From JBCCGE01 sp039029455 (GTDB lineage: Bacteria; Pseudomonadota; Gammaproteobacteria; Arenicellales; Poriferihabitantaceae), in assembly GCA_039029455.1 (NCBI GenBank), contig JBCCGE010000022.1, positions 1 through 41,699 on the forward strand: 41,699 bases of DNA, in the 5' to 3' direction. Within the stretch, counting starts at the first letter, position 1. Each line of letters starts with the position of its first letter. The translations under genes were made by a program, and so were the position numbers. Positions 7,596 through 16,523 of the stretch are shown one piece after another. The notes under the pieces are model-generated. The model was given only the letters and a program-made list of their open reading frames with translations. It had not been told where the DNA came from and searched no databases.

Positions 7596-9717
7596 TGCGG
7601 GCTTCCGGCACTGTACGAATCAAGGCATCAACCGCAACCGGTCCCAATTCGGTAACAATCAGTGGATTGACCTCCATTTCAATCATCGTGAGCGTGTGGT
7701 CACGAGCCCAGTTGCATATGCGGATAATAGCCGCAACCACCTCATCCACATTCCCACTTTTTTGTCCCCGATAGCCCTCTACCAGTCTACTGGCGGTGAG
7801 TTTCTCGAGCTGGGATCGAATAGCTATTGCGCTGTCATCGACAAAACCTGTGACCGAGTCATGAACAAGCTCGGTTAACGTACCGCCGCTACCCAGCACC
7901 AGCAGCTGACCAAACTGACAGTCGGTCCGGATTCCCACAATCAATTCGGCGATGGCATCTGCTGCCATTTCCTCAACCAGAAAACGACGTGGCACCAGTG
8001 TCGGATCAAACTGCTTAACCGACTTTTCCAGTTCGGCCGCAGCACGGATGACTTCCGCCTCGCTTTGCAAATTGAGACGAACGGCTCCGGCATCGGTCTT
8101 ATGCGGAAGCACCGGATCGATGACCTTTAACGCCAGTGGAAATTGTAATTCGGCTACCGCCCTGTTGAGGTCGCCCCTCTCGCACGACAACCCCGCCGGT
8201 ACAGGCACACCGTAATTGCGCAATGCCGTTTTGCTGTCAAACTCATTCCAGACAAAACTCTTTGCAGCCGCAAAAGGAACGGTCGAACTAAACTCAGGCA
8301 GCGGATCTTGCATGCTCAGTACGTTATCGCGCATCCGGCCATAGCGAACCGAATCTGATATCGCGCGCAGGCCAGAGTCCAGTCCCTGCAATGGCGTAAC
8401 GCCACCCCGAAGAATAATTTGGCGAGTGTCTGCGTCCATGTTTTCCGGTAAATCACTGCATATTGCTCCCGGAACACCAGCGCTCTGACAGGCTTCGATG
8501 AACGATTGGGCGTCGTTTCGATAGAGGGAATTATCGGAGTGTATATGTGCGGGCGGGAAGTCCTGAACCAGCATCGCTCCGTCGTAATTATCGGCGCTCA
8601 TCGCTGCAAAGAGTTCCGGCATCACTTCGCGGTTGCCCCACAGCGGCGTAGTGTAATCCAAAGGATTTGAAACCGTTGCGATCGGTGGCAACTTCTCTTT
8701 CAACAGAGCTGAGACTTCTTCCCCTGGCGGCTCAAGCACCAAGCCCTCATGCTCCGCCAGGTCCGCAACCATGGCTGCGTCTCCCCCCGAACAAGTGAAT
8801 GCAGCAATTTTGTCACCCTTCAATGGCCCGGAAATGGACAGAAATTTAAGGGTTTCCAGCATTTGAACCGGAGCGCTAACCCGAATCATACCCAGACGCT
8901 CAAACAATGCATTGAACGCATCGTCTGGCCCCGACATGGACCCGGTATGACTCACAGAAAGTTCTGCGGCAATTCGAGAGCTGCCGGCTTTCAGAATGAC
9001 AACGGGTTTGCCGAGTTGCAAGGCTCTAAATCCGACCTGACAAAACTGATTCAAATCACGTATGCCTTCGGCGTAAATGCCAATTGCACTTACAGCAGTA
9101 TCATCGATCAGAACATCGACATAGTCCTCGATCGCCAGCATCGACTGATTGCCCGCTGAAATCACATAGGAAATCGGCGCTGAGCGATCGTTCATCGTTA
9201 TATTTGCGGGCAGCATTCCACTTTGCATTACCAGTGCAAATCCTCGATCACAGTGTGACGAACCTGTTCCAAATGGCCATAGCGTTGCGCCGATGGTGTA
9301 GTTAATCAGGCCATAACAGTTGGGACCCATCAGCGCCATATCACCGGCTGCGCTGACCAGACGACGCTCCTCGTCTTCGCTTGACTTACCCAATTCTCCA
9401 TAACCCGCCGTAAAACAGGCCACGCCTCCGGCACCCATCTCAGCGAGGGCCTTCACAATCCCCTCCGCACTTGATTTGGGAGTTGCAAGGAATACAGCAT
9501 CCGGTGCTTCCGGCAGCGACTCTACGTCCGGGTAGCAGGGGACGTTACCCATCGATGACCGCTTTGGATTGACGCCCCATACCGGACCATCAAACAATTC
9601 AGCGCATTGTTGCGCAGCAAACGCCGCATCGCTGCCACCAACAAACGCAATGTGTCGCGGTCGCAACAGTCTTTCCAGGTTTTGTTTTACTTTTTCACTG
9701 GCAGCCATAGGGCACAT
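7588..9717 (-). CDS. Acyl-CoA ligase, ADP-forming type (fused alpha/beta)
   Basis: A 709-residue fused enzyme of the ADP-forming acetyl-/acyl-CoA synthetase superfamily. Order: CoA-binding Rossmann domain (about 10-140, PRHIAFVGGSD start), succinyl-CoA-ligase-like domains (about 150-450) containing the phosphohistidine motif SHTGSMSG, and a C-terminal ATP-grasp domain (about 480-700; KVIDPVLPHKTDAGAVRL, LVEEMAADAIAELIVGI, and MIEMEVNPL near the end). The reaction is acid + ATP + CoA to acyl-CoA + ADP + Pi, and is reversible. The gene is divergent from caiD-lcdH-BKACE, so likely substrates are carnitine, crotonobetaine or betaine CoA esters, replacing AMP-forming CaiC or a thioesterase. This is inference. 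An internal ATG at 9708 (MAASEKV) is an alternative start. It is coupled to the formyltransferase gene downstream. Confidence 0.88.
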   Translation of the reverse strand: MCPMAASEKVKQNLERLLRPRHIAFVGGSDAAFAAQQCAELFDGPVWGVNPKRSSMGNVPCYPDVESLPEAPDAVFLATPKSSAEGIVKALAEMGAGGVACFTAGYGELGKSSEDEERRLVSAAGDMALMGPNCYGLINYTIGATLWPFGTGSSHCDRGFALVMQSGMLPANITMNDRSAPISYVISAGNQSMLAIEDYVDVLIDDTAVSAIGIYAEGIRDLNQFCQVGFRALQLGKPVVILKAGSSRIAAELSVSHTGSMSGPDDAFNALFERLGMIRVSAPVQMLETLKFLSISGPLKGDKIAAFTCSGGDAAMVADLAEHEGLVLEPPGEEVSALLKEKLPPIATVSNPLDYTTPLWGNREVMPELFAAMSADNYDGAMLVQDFPPAHIHSDNSLYRNDAQSFIEACQSAGVPGAICSDLPENMDADTRQIILRGGVTPLQGLDSGLRAISDSVRYGRMRDNVLSMQDPLPEFSSTVPFAAAKSFVWNEFDSKTALRNYGVPVPAGLSCERGDLNRAVAELQFPLALKVIDPVLPHKTDAGAVRLNLQSEAEVIRAAAELEKSVKQFDPTLVPRRFLVEEMAADAIAELIVGIRTDCQFGQLLVLGSGGTLTELVHDSVTGFVDDSAIAIRSQLEKLTASRLVEGYRGQKSGNVDEVVAAIIRICNWARDHTLTMIEMEVNPLIVTELGPVAVDALIRTVPEARIA

Positions 9718-9825
9718 ATCACAGGCGTCGGCAACGCACTGACCGTGTGGATGAATGTCTGAATCTTATACCAATGGTGCTGAACCTCGCATACACTTGC
9801 ACGCATTCCACACTGCAGTCTGATC

Positions 9826-10638
9826 ATGGATTCAAATGATACCGAAGTGCGCGTCAGCATCGACGGCGCCATCATGGAGATCACCATCGATCGTCCGAAG
9901 GTGAACGCGATCGATCTGGCAACCAGTCGAAAAATGGGCGAAGCATTGGCACATTTTCGCGACCACAACGATCTGCGAGTAGCAATTATTACCGGTACCG
10001 GAGACAGAATCTTCTCCGCGGGCTGGGATTTGAAAGCACTGGAATCCGGGGAAGCAATGCTCGACAACTGGTGGGAAATGGAAGACGCCAGCCTGGGCGG
10101 ATTTGCAGGGATTACGGAAATGTGGAATCTGAACAAGCCGGTCATCGCAGCGCTGAACGGTCTGACGATTGGTGGTGGGTTTGAAATTGCCATGGCGTGC
10201 GATCTGATTATTGCTTCGGACAACGTCGAATTTTCTCTCCCCGAATTGCCCTTGGGTATCGTTCCCGACGCCGGCGCGCTGCAGCGACTCCCACGACGTC
10301 TGCCGTATAACATCGCGCTGGAGATGCTCTACCTAGGTCGACGCATGAAGGCGGACGAAGCAGCGCACTATGGACTGGTCAATAAAGTGGTCTCCGGCGA
10401 TCAGCTCATGCATACCGCACGCGAGTGGGCGAAGAAACTGACACCGGTCGCGCCGCTGGCGCTGCAGTCCATCAAGGAGGTGCTTCGAGCTATCGAATGC
10501 GAACCGCTGGAGGGCGCATTTCACAAAATGCGCAATGACGACCTTCCGCTCTATCGGGCTGTGCTGAAATCCGATGATGCCGAGGAGGGCATCAGCGCAT
10601 ATGTAGAAAAACGCGATGCCAAGTTCAAAGGGTCCTGA
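9826..10638 (+). CDS. caiD: Crotonobetainyl-CoA hydratase / carnitinyl-CoA dehydratase
   Basis: A crotonase-superfamily enzyme of 270 residues that closely follows E. coli CaiD along its length. Shared stretches include FSAGWDLKA, GGFAGITE, NKPVIAALNG, and the C-terminal AYVEKRDAKFKG. The oxyanion-hole motifs (SAGWD and IGGGFE) are intact, and the two glutamates, E120 and E140, have the same 20-residue spacing as CaiD's catalytic Glu111 and Glu131. The reaction interconverts crotonobetainyl-CoA and L-carnitinyl-CoA in the cytoplasm. It starts an operon with carnitine dehydrogenase (two bases downstream) and BKACE, and is divergent from an acyl-CoA ligase that could supply the CoA ester. Here it probably feeds crotonobetaine, and perhaps gamma-butyrobetaine, into oxidative carnitine degradation rather than anaerobic respiration; the other cai genes are absent from the window. 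Confidence 0.88.
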   Translation: MDSNDTEVRVSIDGAIMEITIDRPKVNAIDLATSRKMGEALAHFRDHNDLRVAIITGTGDRIFSAGWDLKALESGEAMLDNWWEMEDASLGGFAGITEMWNLNKPVIAALNGLTIGGGFEIAMACDLIIASDNVEFSLPELPLGIVPDAGALQRLPRRLPYNIALEMLYLGRRMKADEAAHYGLVNKVVSGDQLMHTAREWAKKLTPVAPLALQSIKEVLRAIECEPLEGAFHKMRNDDLPLYRAVLKSDDAEEGISAYVEKRDAKFKGS

Positions 10639-10640
10639 TC

Positions 10641-11594
10641 ATGCTTTCACAAAAACCGGAAGACGTAAAACGAATTGCCTGCATAGGAGCGGGACCGATC
10701 GGCGGCGGCTGGGCGGCGTATTTTCTCTCGCGCGGATACAACGTCACCAGCTATCTGCATGACGAATCAGAGGTCGATGCGCTGCAGCGACTGATGAATA
10801 CGGCATGGCAGAGCCTCGAGGAAATCGGCCTGCAATCCGATGCTTCGCTGGATCGCTTCAACTGGACCACAAATCTTGGTGAAGCCGTCGAAGGTGCTGA
10901 GTTCATTCAGGAAAGCATCCCCGAGGTGATTGCGCTAAAACAGGATCTTTATGAAAAACTCGGGTCGCTGGTATCGCCTGACGTTGTGATCGCCTCCAGC
11001 ACCTCCGGACTATCAATGACGGACATTCAGACCCGGTGTGCCACTCCTGAAAGAACCGTCGTTGCTCATCCGTTCAACCCACCTTACTTGCTCCCTCTGG
11101 TTGAAATGATCGGCGGCGAGAGCACGTCGCCCGAGACCATTGAGTGGGCCGCTGAATTTTTTCGTGTCGCGGGAAAATCGCCACTGGTAATGAAAAAAGA
11201 GATTCCGGGGTTTATTGCAACTCGACTGCAGGAAGCCATCTGGCGCGAGGCCCTGCATATGGTTGCCAACGGTGAGGCCACCGTGGAACAGATCGATCAG
11301 GCCGTTGTAAACGGTCCCGGACCGCGATGGGCGTTGATGGGACCCTGCGAGATCTTCCACGTCGGAGGAGGTGAAGGTGGAATGGCCTATTGTCTCGATC
11401 AATTTGGTCCCGCCCTGAAATTGCCCTGGACGCGATTGGAGGCACCTGAACTTACCGATGAACTGCGCAACGCGATGGTGGACGGCTGTGTTGAAATGAC
11501 CCGCGGCGCCAATTTCTCCTCACTGAGTCAGAAAATGAACGCAGGTCTGGTCAAAATTGCGAAACTGAAAAAAGAAAATCAAACCCCGGAGTGA
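10641..11594 (+). CDS. lcdH: L-carnitine dehydrogenase
   Basis: A 317-residue member of the 3-hydroxyacyl-CoA dehydrogenase superfamily. The N-terminal Rossmann fold begins IACIGAGPIGGGWAAYFL (GxGxxG, NAD-binding). The block SSTSGLSMTDIQ, the HPFNPPYLLPLVE motif containing the catalytic histidine, and KKEIPGFIATRLQEAIWREAL are all shared with the Pseudomonas L-carnitine dehydrogenase. The enzyme oxidises the free hydroxyl of L-carnitine to 3-dehydrocarnitine with NAD. It lacks the C-terminal thioesterase fusion that some carnitine dehydrogenases carry, and no separate thioesterase gene is nearby. It sits between caiD and the BKACE gene with two- and six-base gaps, which strongly supports the carnitine assignment over a general hydroxyacyl-CoA dehydrogenase. 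Confidence 0.88.
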   Translation: MLSQKPEDVKRIACIGAGPIGGGWAAYFLSRGYNVTSYLHDESEVDALQRLMNTAWQSLEEIGLQSDASLDRFNWTTNLGEAVEGAEFIQESIPEVIALKQDLYEKLGSLVSPDVVIASSTSGLSMTDIQTRCATPERTVVAHPFNPPYLLPLVEMIGGESTSPETIEWAAEFFRVAGKSPLVMKKEIPGFIATRLQEAIWREALHMVANGEATVEQIDQAVVNGPGPRWALMGPCEIFHVGGGEGGMAYCLDQFGPALKLPWTRLEAPELTDELRNAMVDGCVEMTRGANFSSLSQKMNAGLVKIAKLKKENQTPE

Positions 11595-11600
11595 ATTACC

Positions 11601-12482
11601 ATGAGCATGAATACAGAAGTTATTATCACATGCGCGGTCACCGGCGCAGGTGACACCACCAGTCGCAGTGAGCACGTACCGGTTACGCCGGAACAGATTG
11701 CACAATCCAGTCTGGAGGCCGTTAAAGCCGGTGCGGCGGTTGTCCACCTCCATGTGCGCGATCCGGAGACCGGTCAGGGCAGTCGGGACGTTGATTTGTT
11801 CAAAGACACAGTGCAACAGGTTCGCGACAGCGGCACCGACGCCATTATTAATCTGACCGCTGGAATGGGTGGTGACTGGGTACCCAGTGAAGTGGATCCC
11901 TCTCTGCCGGGACCGGGAACCGACATGGTCGGACCGGAAGAGCGACTTCGGCATGTGGTGGAGTGCAAGCCGGACATTTGTTCACTGGATTGCGGGACCA
12001 TGAATTTCGGTGGCAATTACACGTATATCAACACCGCACCGTATCTAAGAACCATGGCCGGTATGGTGCAGGAATTGGGTGTGAAGCCGGAACTCGAAGT
12101 GTTCGATCTCGGACAAATCCGACTGGCGCAATCGTTGATTGACGAGGGCCTGGTCGATGCTCCCCCGATGTTTCAGATCTGTCTTGGCATACCCTGGGGC
12201 GCGGGGGCCGACACAGAAACAATGGCGGCGATGAAACAGGCGCTGCCACACGACGCAGTGTGGGCGGGATTTGGAATATCTCGAATGCAAATGCCGATGG
12301 TCGCCCAGGCTGTGCTGCTTGGCGGCAATGTCCGCGTCGGTCTCGAGGACAATATCTACCTTGATCGCGGAGTGCTTGCATCAAACGCCATGCTGGTCGA
12401 AAGGGCGAAAGAAATTATCGAGCGCATGGGTGCTCGTGTGCTTGGACCGGATGAGGCCAGAGCAAAAATCGGACTGACGTAA
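11601..12482 (+). CDS. Beta-keto acid cleavage enzyme (dehydrocarnitine-cleaving BKACE)
   Basis: A 293-residue TIM-barrel enzyme of the BKACE (DUF849) family. The zinc-binding histidines are H49 and H51 in VVHLHVRDPETG, and E249 in VRVGLEDN is the third ligand seen in this family. The SRD segment after the TG motif and the MNFGGNYTYIN region are also typical. Members condense a beta-keto acid with acetyl-CoA. Given the preceding carnitine dehydrogenase, the likely reaction is 3-dehydrocarnitine + acetyl-CoA to betainyl-CoA + acetoacetate. A GGAGTGA ribosome site lies just upstream. It is the last gene of the caiD-lcdH-BKACE operon. Removal of CoA from betainyl-CoA is not encoded by an obvious thioesterase here. 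Confidence 0.88.
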   Translation: MSMNTEVIITCAVTGAGDTTSRSEHVPVTPEQIAQSSLEAVKAGAAVVHLHVRDPETGQGSRDVDLFKDTVQQVRDSGTDAIINLTAGMGGDWVPSEVDPSLPGPGTDMVGPEERLRHVVECKPDICSLDCGTMNFGGNYTYINTAPYLRTMAGMVQELGVKPELEVFDLGQIRLAQSLIDEGLVDAPPMFQICLGIPWGAGADTETMAAMKQALPHDAVWAGFGISRMQMPMVAQAVLLGGNVRVGLEDNIYLDRGVLASNAMLVERAKEIIERMGARVLGPDEARAKIGLT

Positions 12483-12562
12483 TCATAGCGCTGCAAGCGG
12501 AGAATTGTTTGGATATTCACACAACAACTCCGGACACGCACTGACTCTGAGGGAAACCAGCC

Positions 12563-13495
12563 ATGCAAACACTGCGGATCGGACTGCTGTGGGCAATCGC
12601 ATTTATCCTGATTGAATCGGTCCAATTCGTCTATTTTGGATCGTTGTTTCAATCGGTCAGCACGTATCTGTTTGGCTTTATGGTCTTTGGTGTCATCTCT
12701 CTGGCCTTTATCACCCATTCCCGGATATCGACACCGAACCAGATCAAGATCGCACTGCGTAACAAAAAAGACCTTCTGGGGCTGAATGTTGTCACCGCAC
12801 TAACTTTTCTGGCTTACCTTCTCTCGGTAGGGTTTATCGAACCGGCGATCGTCTACACCATCTCAGCCGGCGTCATGCCGATTGCCGCCTGGCTATCCCA
12901 GGTTCTCGGAATCAGCGCAAAGAAGCGGTCGGTCAATGGGCTCGAGTTGGCGGGAATGCTCTTTTTGTTTGCCTCAATCGTATTTCTGTCAGTGATTACG
13001 ATTCAGGGAGCGTCCGGTTTCGTGCGCGAAGGCGCGAATCTTGCTCACTGGGGTGTGGCTCTGGCGATTGCGGACGGCGTCCTGTTTACCTGGATGTTGG
13101 TTTACAGCGAAAACCTTGATCATGCCGGTGTCAGCCCCAATGTGGTGTTCGGGCTCAGGTTTCCCATATTTGTCCTTCTCAGCGGTATGGTGATGTTTTC
13201 CGGTTTCGATCCGATTCCGGTTCCGTCCTTGAATGAACTGCTGATCATTCTGCTTTTGGGACTGCTGCTCACAGTGCCCCACCTGTTCGCCCTGCAAAAA
13301 TCCATTGCCTATGTGTCGACCGCAGCTATCAGTGCACTGATCACACTGGGACCGTTTGTCATCTTTGTGCTGCAGCTTATTGAGGGACGCGTGGCGTACT
13401 CCGATGCCACGCTGACCGGGCTCATCATCTATGCGATTGGATCAGCACTGGTCATCTTCGGATCGGTAAAATCTCAGCCGCAACAACTCGATTAA
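12563..13495 (+). CDS. EamA/DMT-family membrane transporter
   Basis: A 310-residue inner-membrane protein with about ten predicted helices arranged as two EamA repeats (roughly 5-150 and 160-305). There is a conserved-looking TLGPFVIFVLQLIEGRVAYS in the last third. The drug/metabolite superfamily exports or imports small metabolites, and the substrate cannot be told from sequence. It lies 80 bases after the BKACE gene on the same strand, so it could be transcribed with the carnitine operon and move a quaternary amine or a breakdown product, but no internal evidence supports that. A GAGGG ribosome-binding site precedes the ATG. Confidence 0.82.
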   Translation: MQTLRIGLLWAIAFILIESVQFVYFGSLFQSVSTYLFGFMVFGVISLAFITHSRISTPNQIKIALRNKKDLLGLNVVTALTFLAYLLSVGFIEPAIVYTISAGVMPIAAWLSQVLGISAKKRSVNGLELAGMLFLFASIVFLSVITIQGASGFVREGANLAHWGVALAIADGVLFTWMLVYSENLDHAGVSPNVVFGLRFPIFVLLSGMVMFSGFDPIPVPSLNELLIILLLGLLLTVPHLFALQKSIAYVSTAAISALITLGPFVIFVLQLIEGRVAYSDATLTGLIIYAIGSALVIFGSVKSQPQQLD

Positions 13496-13583
13496 CGAGC
13501 CATAGCCTGCGAAAGTCGATTTCAGTTAGCAAGCCCATCTGCCATTCTCATTGCGAACGCTTTTTATCAAAAGACCGGGAGAT

Positions 13584-14369
13584 CTAATTTCTATCGAGAT
13601 GTTCCCAAAGCCACGGATCGTTTTCGTCGACACCCTCGTGCCGGTAAAGATTGCACCCTTCCCACTGCTCGTGCACGGTATGCCGAATCACCGGGAAAGT
13701 TTCAACACCGCCCCGTTGCTGCCAGTCTTCCAGTGAGTCGAGTACCGGATCACTTTCGTGGTAAGTAACAATGCGCGGAATCTGCTTCGAAGCCAGATAT
13801 GCTGAGATAACCAGATCATCCGACCAGGAACGTCCAACGAAATCATCGAAAAAGTTCTGACCAAAATATTCTCTGCGAAACGAGACGGTTTTATATCCCT
13901 GCAGTATGTAGACCTCTGCATTGCACCGATGCGAGGTAAAGTAGTGGTCACGTGGATCGTGAAACACCGGTTCTTTAACCCGCATACCGTCATACCCTAC
14001 AGCAGCACCGAAGAATCTGGATTGATTCTGAACCTGTTCCTCAACCATTTTGCGGTCGTAGACCAGGTCATCGTCGCACAAAATAATGATCGTCTCAGGA
14101 TCGGAAACTCGTTCAAGTGTGGGAACGAGTTTTGTAATGGATCCGAGGTCGCGAGTTCTGAATATTTTAAGTCGGGGATCATAATCGAGAATCCATTCGG
14201 GCAGTTCATACCTTTCGTCGGTGTTCAGACATACCTCGGGAATATTAAAATGGATTTCGTATTCCTCAAATGTCTGGTTAGTTAGTGAGGCGACACAGCT
14301 CCTTATCCCATCAGCATCGACGTTGGAAAGTCGAGTTGGAATGGTCGTGAGTGTGAGAACAACATTCAT
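13584..14369 (-). CDS. GT-A fold glycosyltransferase-like protein
   Basis: A 261-residue protein of the GT2/GT-A type. The N-terminal MNVVLTLTTIPTRL and the strand IIILCDDDLVYD, holding a DxD-type acidic cluster around residues 97-101, fit nucleotide-sugar binding. A later WSDDLVISAYLASKQIP resembles the acceptor-side acidic motif. There is no signal peptide or membrane helix, so it is cytoplasmic or peripheral. No polysaccharide genes lie nearby, and the gene is flanked by a permease and a transporter binding protein on different units, so it appears isolated. The first residues being a beta strand supports this start. Substrate and product are unknown. Confidence 0.75.
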   Translation of the reverse strand: MNVVLTLTTIPTRLSNVDADGIRSCVASLTNQTFEEYEIHFNIPEVCLNTDERYELPEWILDYDPRLKIFRTRDLGSITKLVPTLERVSDPETIIILCDDDLVYDRKMVEEQVQNQSRFFGAAVGYDGMRVKEPVFHDPRDHYFTSHRCNAEVYILQGYKTVSFRREYFGQNFFDDFVGRSWSDDLVISAYLASKQIPRIVTYHESDPVLDSLEDWQQRGGVETFPVIRHTVHEQWEGCNLYRHEGVDENDPWLWEHLDRN

Positions 14370-14429
14370 CGCGGAATATCAGAAAGAGAGACTTGATTAA
14401 AATTCAGGGTGTTTTCGGTATACCAAAAG

Positions 14430-14454
14430 AAAAGGCCGGCAGAACCGGCCTTTT
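14430..14454 (-). terminator. Rho-independent terminator of the binding-protein gene
   Basis: A perfect 10-base-pair stem, AAAAGGCCGG / CCGGCCTTTT, with a five-base loop. It lies 19 bases after the stop of the minus-strand binding-protein gene and is followed on that strand by further T residues. Confidence 0.9.
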
Positions 14455-14472
14455 CCATGCTGCTCAGAAAGC

Positions 14473-16137
14473 TTAGGCAAACCACCAGCGCTCGGCGTTT
14501 TTACCGCCGTCGAGCTCCCAGTTGTTTCCAACCACATCGGGAACGGCCAGTTTGTCGTTGTATGCCATAACATCACTCTGAAACAGCGGAAGACAAAGTC
14601 CACCGTCATTGTGAACGATCTGCTGCATTTCCACGTAAATATCGCGACGCTTGGCGGCATCGAGTTCCGCACGACCCTGCACCAGCAATTCATTGAAGCG
14701 GTCGTGCTTCCAGAACGTGTCGTTCCAGCTGGCGTCCGCTGCATAAACCTGAGAGAACATCCAGTTTTCCGTCGGACGACCACTCCAGTAGCACGCACAC
14801 CACGCTTTCTGCATCCAGACATTCGACCAATAACCGTCATCCGGTTCACGAACAACCTCGATATTGATGCCCGCCGGTTTGGCTGACTCACGCATCAACT
14901 GCGCCGCATCAACCGCACCGCCAAAACCCGTATCCGCAGCATGGAACTGAACCGTCACATTTTCCATTCCGGCTTTTTTAAGGTGGAACTTGGCTTTGTC
15001 TACATCGTATTCACGCTGCGGCAACTCGTCGGTGTTGGCGCGATAAATATTAGCCGGACCGATCGGATTGTCGTTACCGATTTCACCGTATCCGTTGACC
15101 ACTTTTTCAAGCCACTGTTGTCGATCAACGATGTACTTGATCGCGGTACGGAAATCATTATTGTCAAAAGGTGCCGTATCGGTTCTCATCGGCAACGTGA
15201 TTTGCTTGTTGCCTGTGGTTGCTTTGATGTTGATTCCCGGAATACGTTTCATGCGCTCGATGGTTTTGACTTCCACGTTGTTCATGCAGTCGATTTCATC
15301 GGTGCGCAACGCATTGCTTCGAGCGCTTGGATCGGCGATCTGAAGAATCTCAACTTCATCAAAATGCGCCATACCCTCTTTCCAGTAATTTGGGTTGCGC
15401 TTGGTGAAAGACCGTACACCCGGATCGTGCTCAACCAGCATAAAGCCACCGGTACCAACACCATTCTCCCACTCAATGGTTCCGTCACCTTTTGACGGGC
15501 AGATGTTCAGGTGATAGTCACTCATCAGGAATGGGAAGTCTGCATCGCCACCACTCAGTGACACAACGACCATATCGCCATCCCGTTTTACAGACTCAAT
15601 ACCGCTTAGAATTCCTTTCGCTGCAGAGGTCGACGCTTCACCTAAATGATGATTCAGCGAATCGACCACATCGGTTGCATCCATGGTCTTGCCGTTGTGA
15701 AACTCAACGCCCTGACGAATTTTAAATGTCCATACTTTTGCATCCGGCGATGCTTCCCAGCTCTCAGCAAGCTCCGGGATCAAACTGCCGTCGGCGGCAA
15801 CTTCGGTTAATCCGTTACGCAGCTGCCCGAACTGCAGGTTAAGCATATACAGATCAAGGATCTGACCCGGATCAAGGGTGTCACTGGTTGCACCGCCGGT
15901 TAATCCAACGCGAAGTCGGCCACCCTTCTTTGGTGCGGCGGCTTCAGCCCGGCTTAGCAGTGAGGACGCAGCTGTCATGGACACGCCAAGCGCCATGGCA
16001 TAGGTCATGAATCCACGGCGACTGATGCCACCGCTTTCAAAGGTCTGTTGCAGGTGTTTTACTTTCTCGGCTTTCTCGCGATCCCTGATATCCGCTGAGA
16101 GGTCAATTCGATTAAACAGGTTAAATTTTCGAAGCAT
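14473..16137 (-). CDS. ABC transporter substrate-binding protein, peptide/opine type (SBP_bac_5)
   Basis: A 554-residue periplasmic solute-binding protein of the DppA/OppA family. A Tat signal is visible (ISRRGFMTYAMALGVSMTAA, cleavage near AEAAAP) after an unusually long cytoplasmic leader of ~38 residues. The mature protein starts with GGRLRVGLTGGATSDTLDPG, and the family region WTFKIRQGVEFHNGKTMDATDVV is clear. The ligand may be a dipeptide, opine or another amine-containing solute; the family cannot be narrowed from sequence. I chose the ATG at 16137, which has GGAG seven bases upstream, over an in-frame TTG four codons earlier. It is divergent from its permease genes across 386 bases and has its own terminator, so the binding protein can be made at a different level from the rest. 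Confidence 0.9.
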   Translation of the reverse strand: MLRKFNLFNRIDLSADIRDREKAEKVKHLQQTFESGGISRRGFMTYAMALGVSMTAASSLLSRAEAAAPKKGGRLRVGLTGGATSDTLDPGQILDLYMLNLQFGQLRNGLTEVAADGSLIPELAESWEASPDAKVWTFKIRQGVEFHNGKTMDATDVVDSLNHHLGEASTSAAKGILSGIESVKRDGDMVVVSLSGGDADFPFLMSDYHLNICPSKGDGTIEWENGVGTGGFMLVEHDPGVRSFTKRNPNYWKEGMAHFDEVEILQIADPSARSNALRTDEIDCMNNVEVKTIERMKRIPGINIKATTGNKQITLPMRTDTAPFDNNDFRTAIKYIVDRQQWLEKVVNGYGEIGNDNPIGPANIYRANTDELPQREYDVDKAKFHLKKAGMENVTVQFHAADTGFGGAVDAAQLMRESAKPAGINIEVVREPDDGYWSNVWMQKAWCACYWSGRPTENWMFSQVYAADASWNDTFWKHDRFNELLVQGRAELDAAKRRDIYVEMQQIVHNDGGLCLPLFQSDVMAYNDKLAVPDVVGNNWELDGGKNAERWWFA

Positions 16138-16523
16138 AGTGATCTCCAATTAAGTAGTGCTGTCGTTATATTTTTCACGGCGCCGCCGTGTTTCGACCGA
16201 TTCGTTTAGGTGGCCTTGGCGTAACTATATACCGTGAATGACGTCTGCGCACGGAAACTTGCCGTCTATTACGCTTTTTTTAGATAGATATCCTGCAGGA
16301 GCGCGATATTTGCGTGTCAGATTTGCAAACTTTGCAGAATCTGCAATACTTGCATCAATTAAGACGTGTGCTCCCGGCAGTCGATTGCTTCGCGTGCGTC
16401 TCCCGGTACACATAATAAGCAGTTAAATTGTAACCATAGGTGAATTCAGCGGGATTGGGTTCTCGCACGACGTAAATGCTGACCTGTTTTTCCAAACGAT
16501 TTAATCCGGAGCCTCTATAAGCA
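16138..16523. promoter_or_regulatory. Divergent control region between binding protein and permeases
   Basis: This 386-base gap has no convincing gene; the short reading frames inside it lack ribosome sites and family features. It holds a small hairpin at 16176-16190 (CACGGC/GCCGTG) in the binding-protein leader and the 9-base repeat array at 16322-16357. It probably contains both divergent promoters. Confidence 0.6.
16322..16357. repeat. Four tandem 9-base TTTGCA-type repeats
   Basis: Four consecutive 9-base units: TTTGCAAAC, TTTGCAGAA, TCTGCAATA and CTTGCATCA. TGC falls at 16324, 16333, 16342 and 16351, exactly nine bases apart. A fifth, detached unit starts at 16309. Units two and three also form a perfect 7-base dyad, TTGCAGA-A-TCTGCAA (16332-16346), and unit one contains the palindrome TTTGCAAA. 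This looks like a cooperative protein-binding site; the protein is unknown. Confidence 0.6.
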
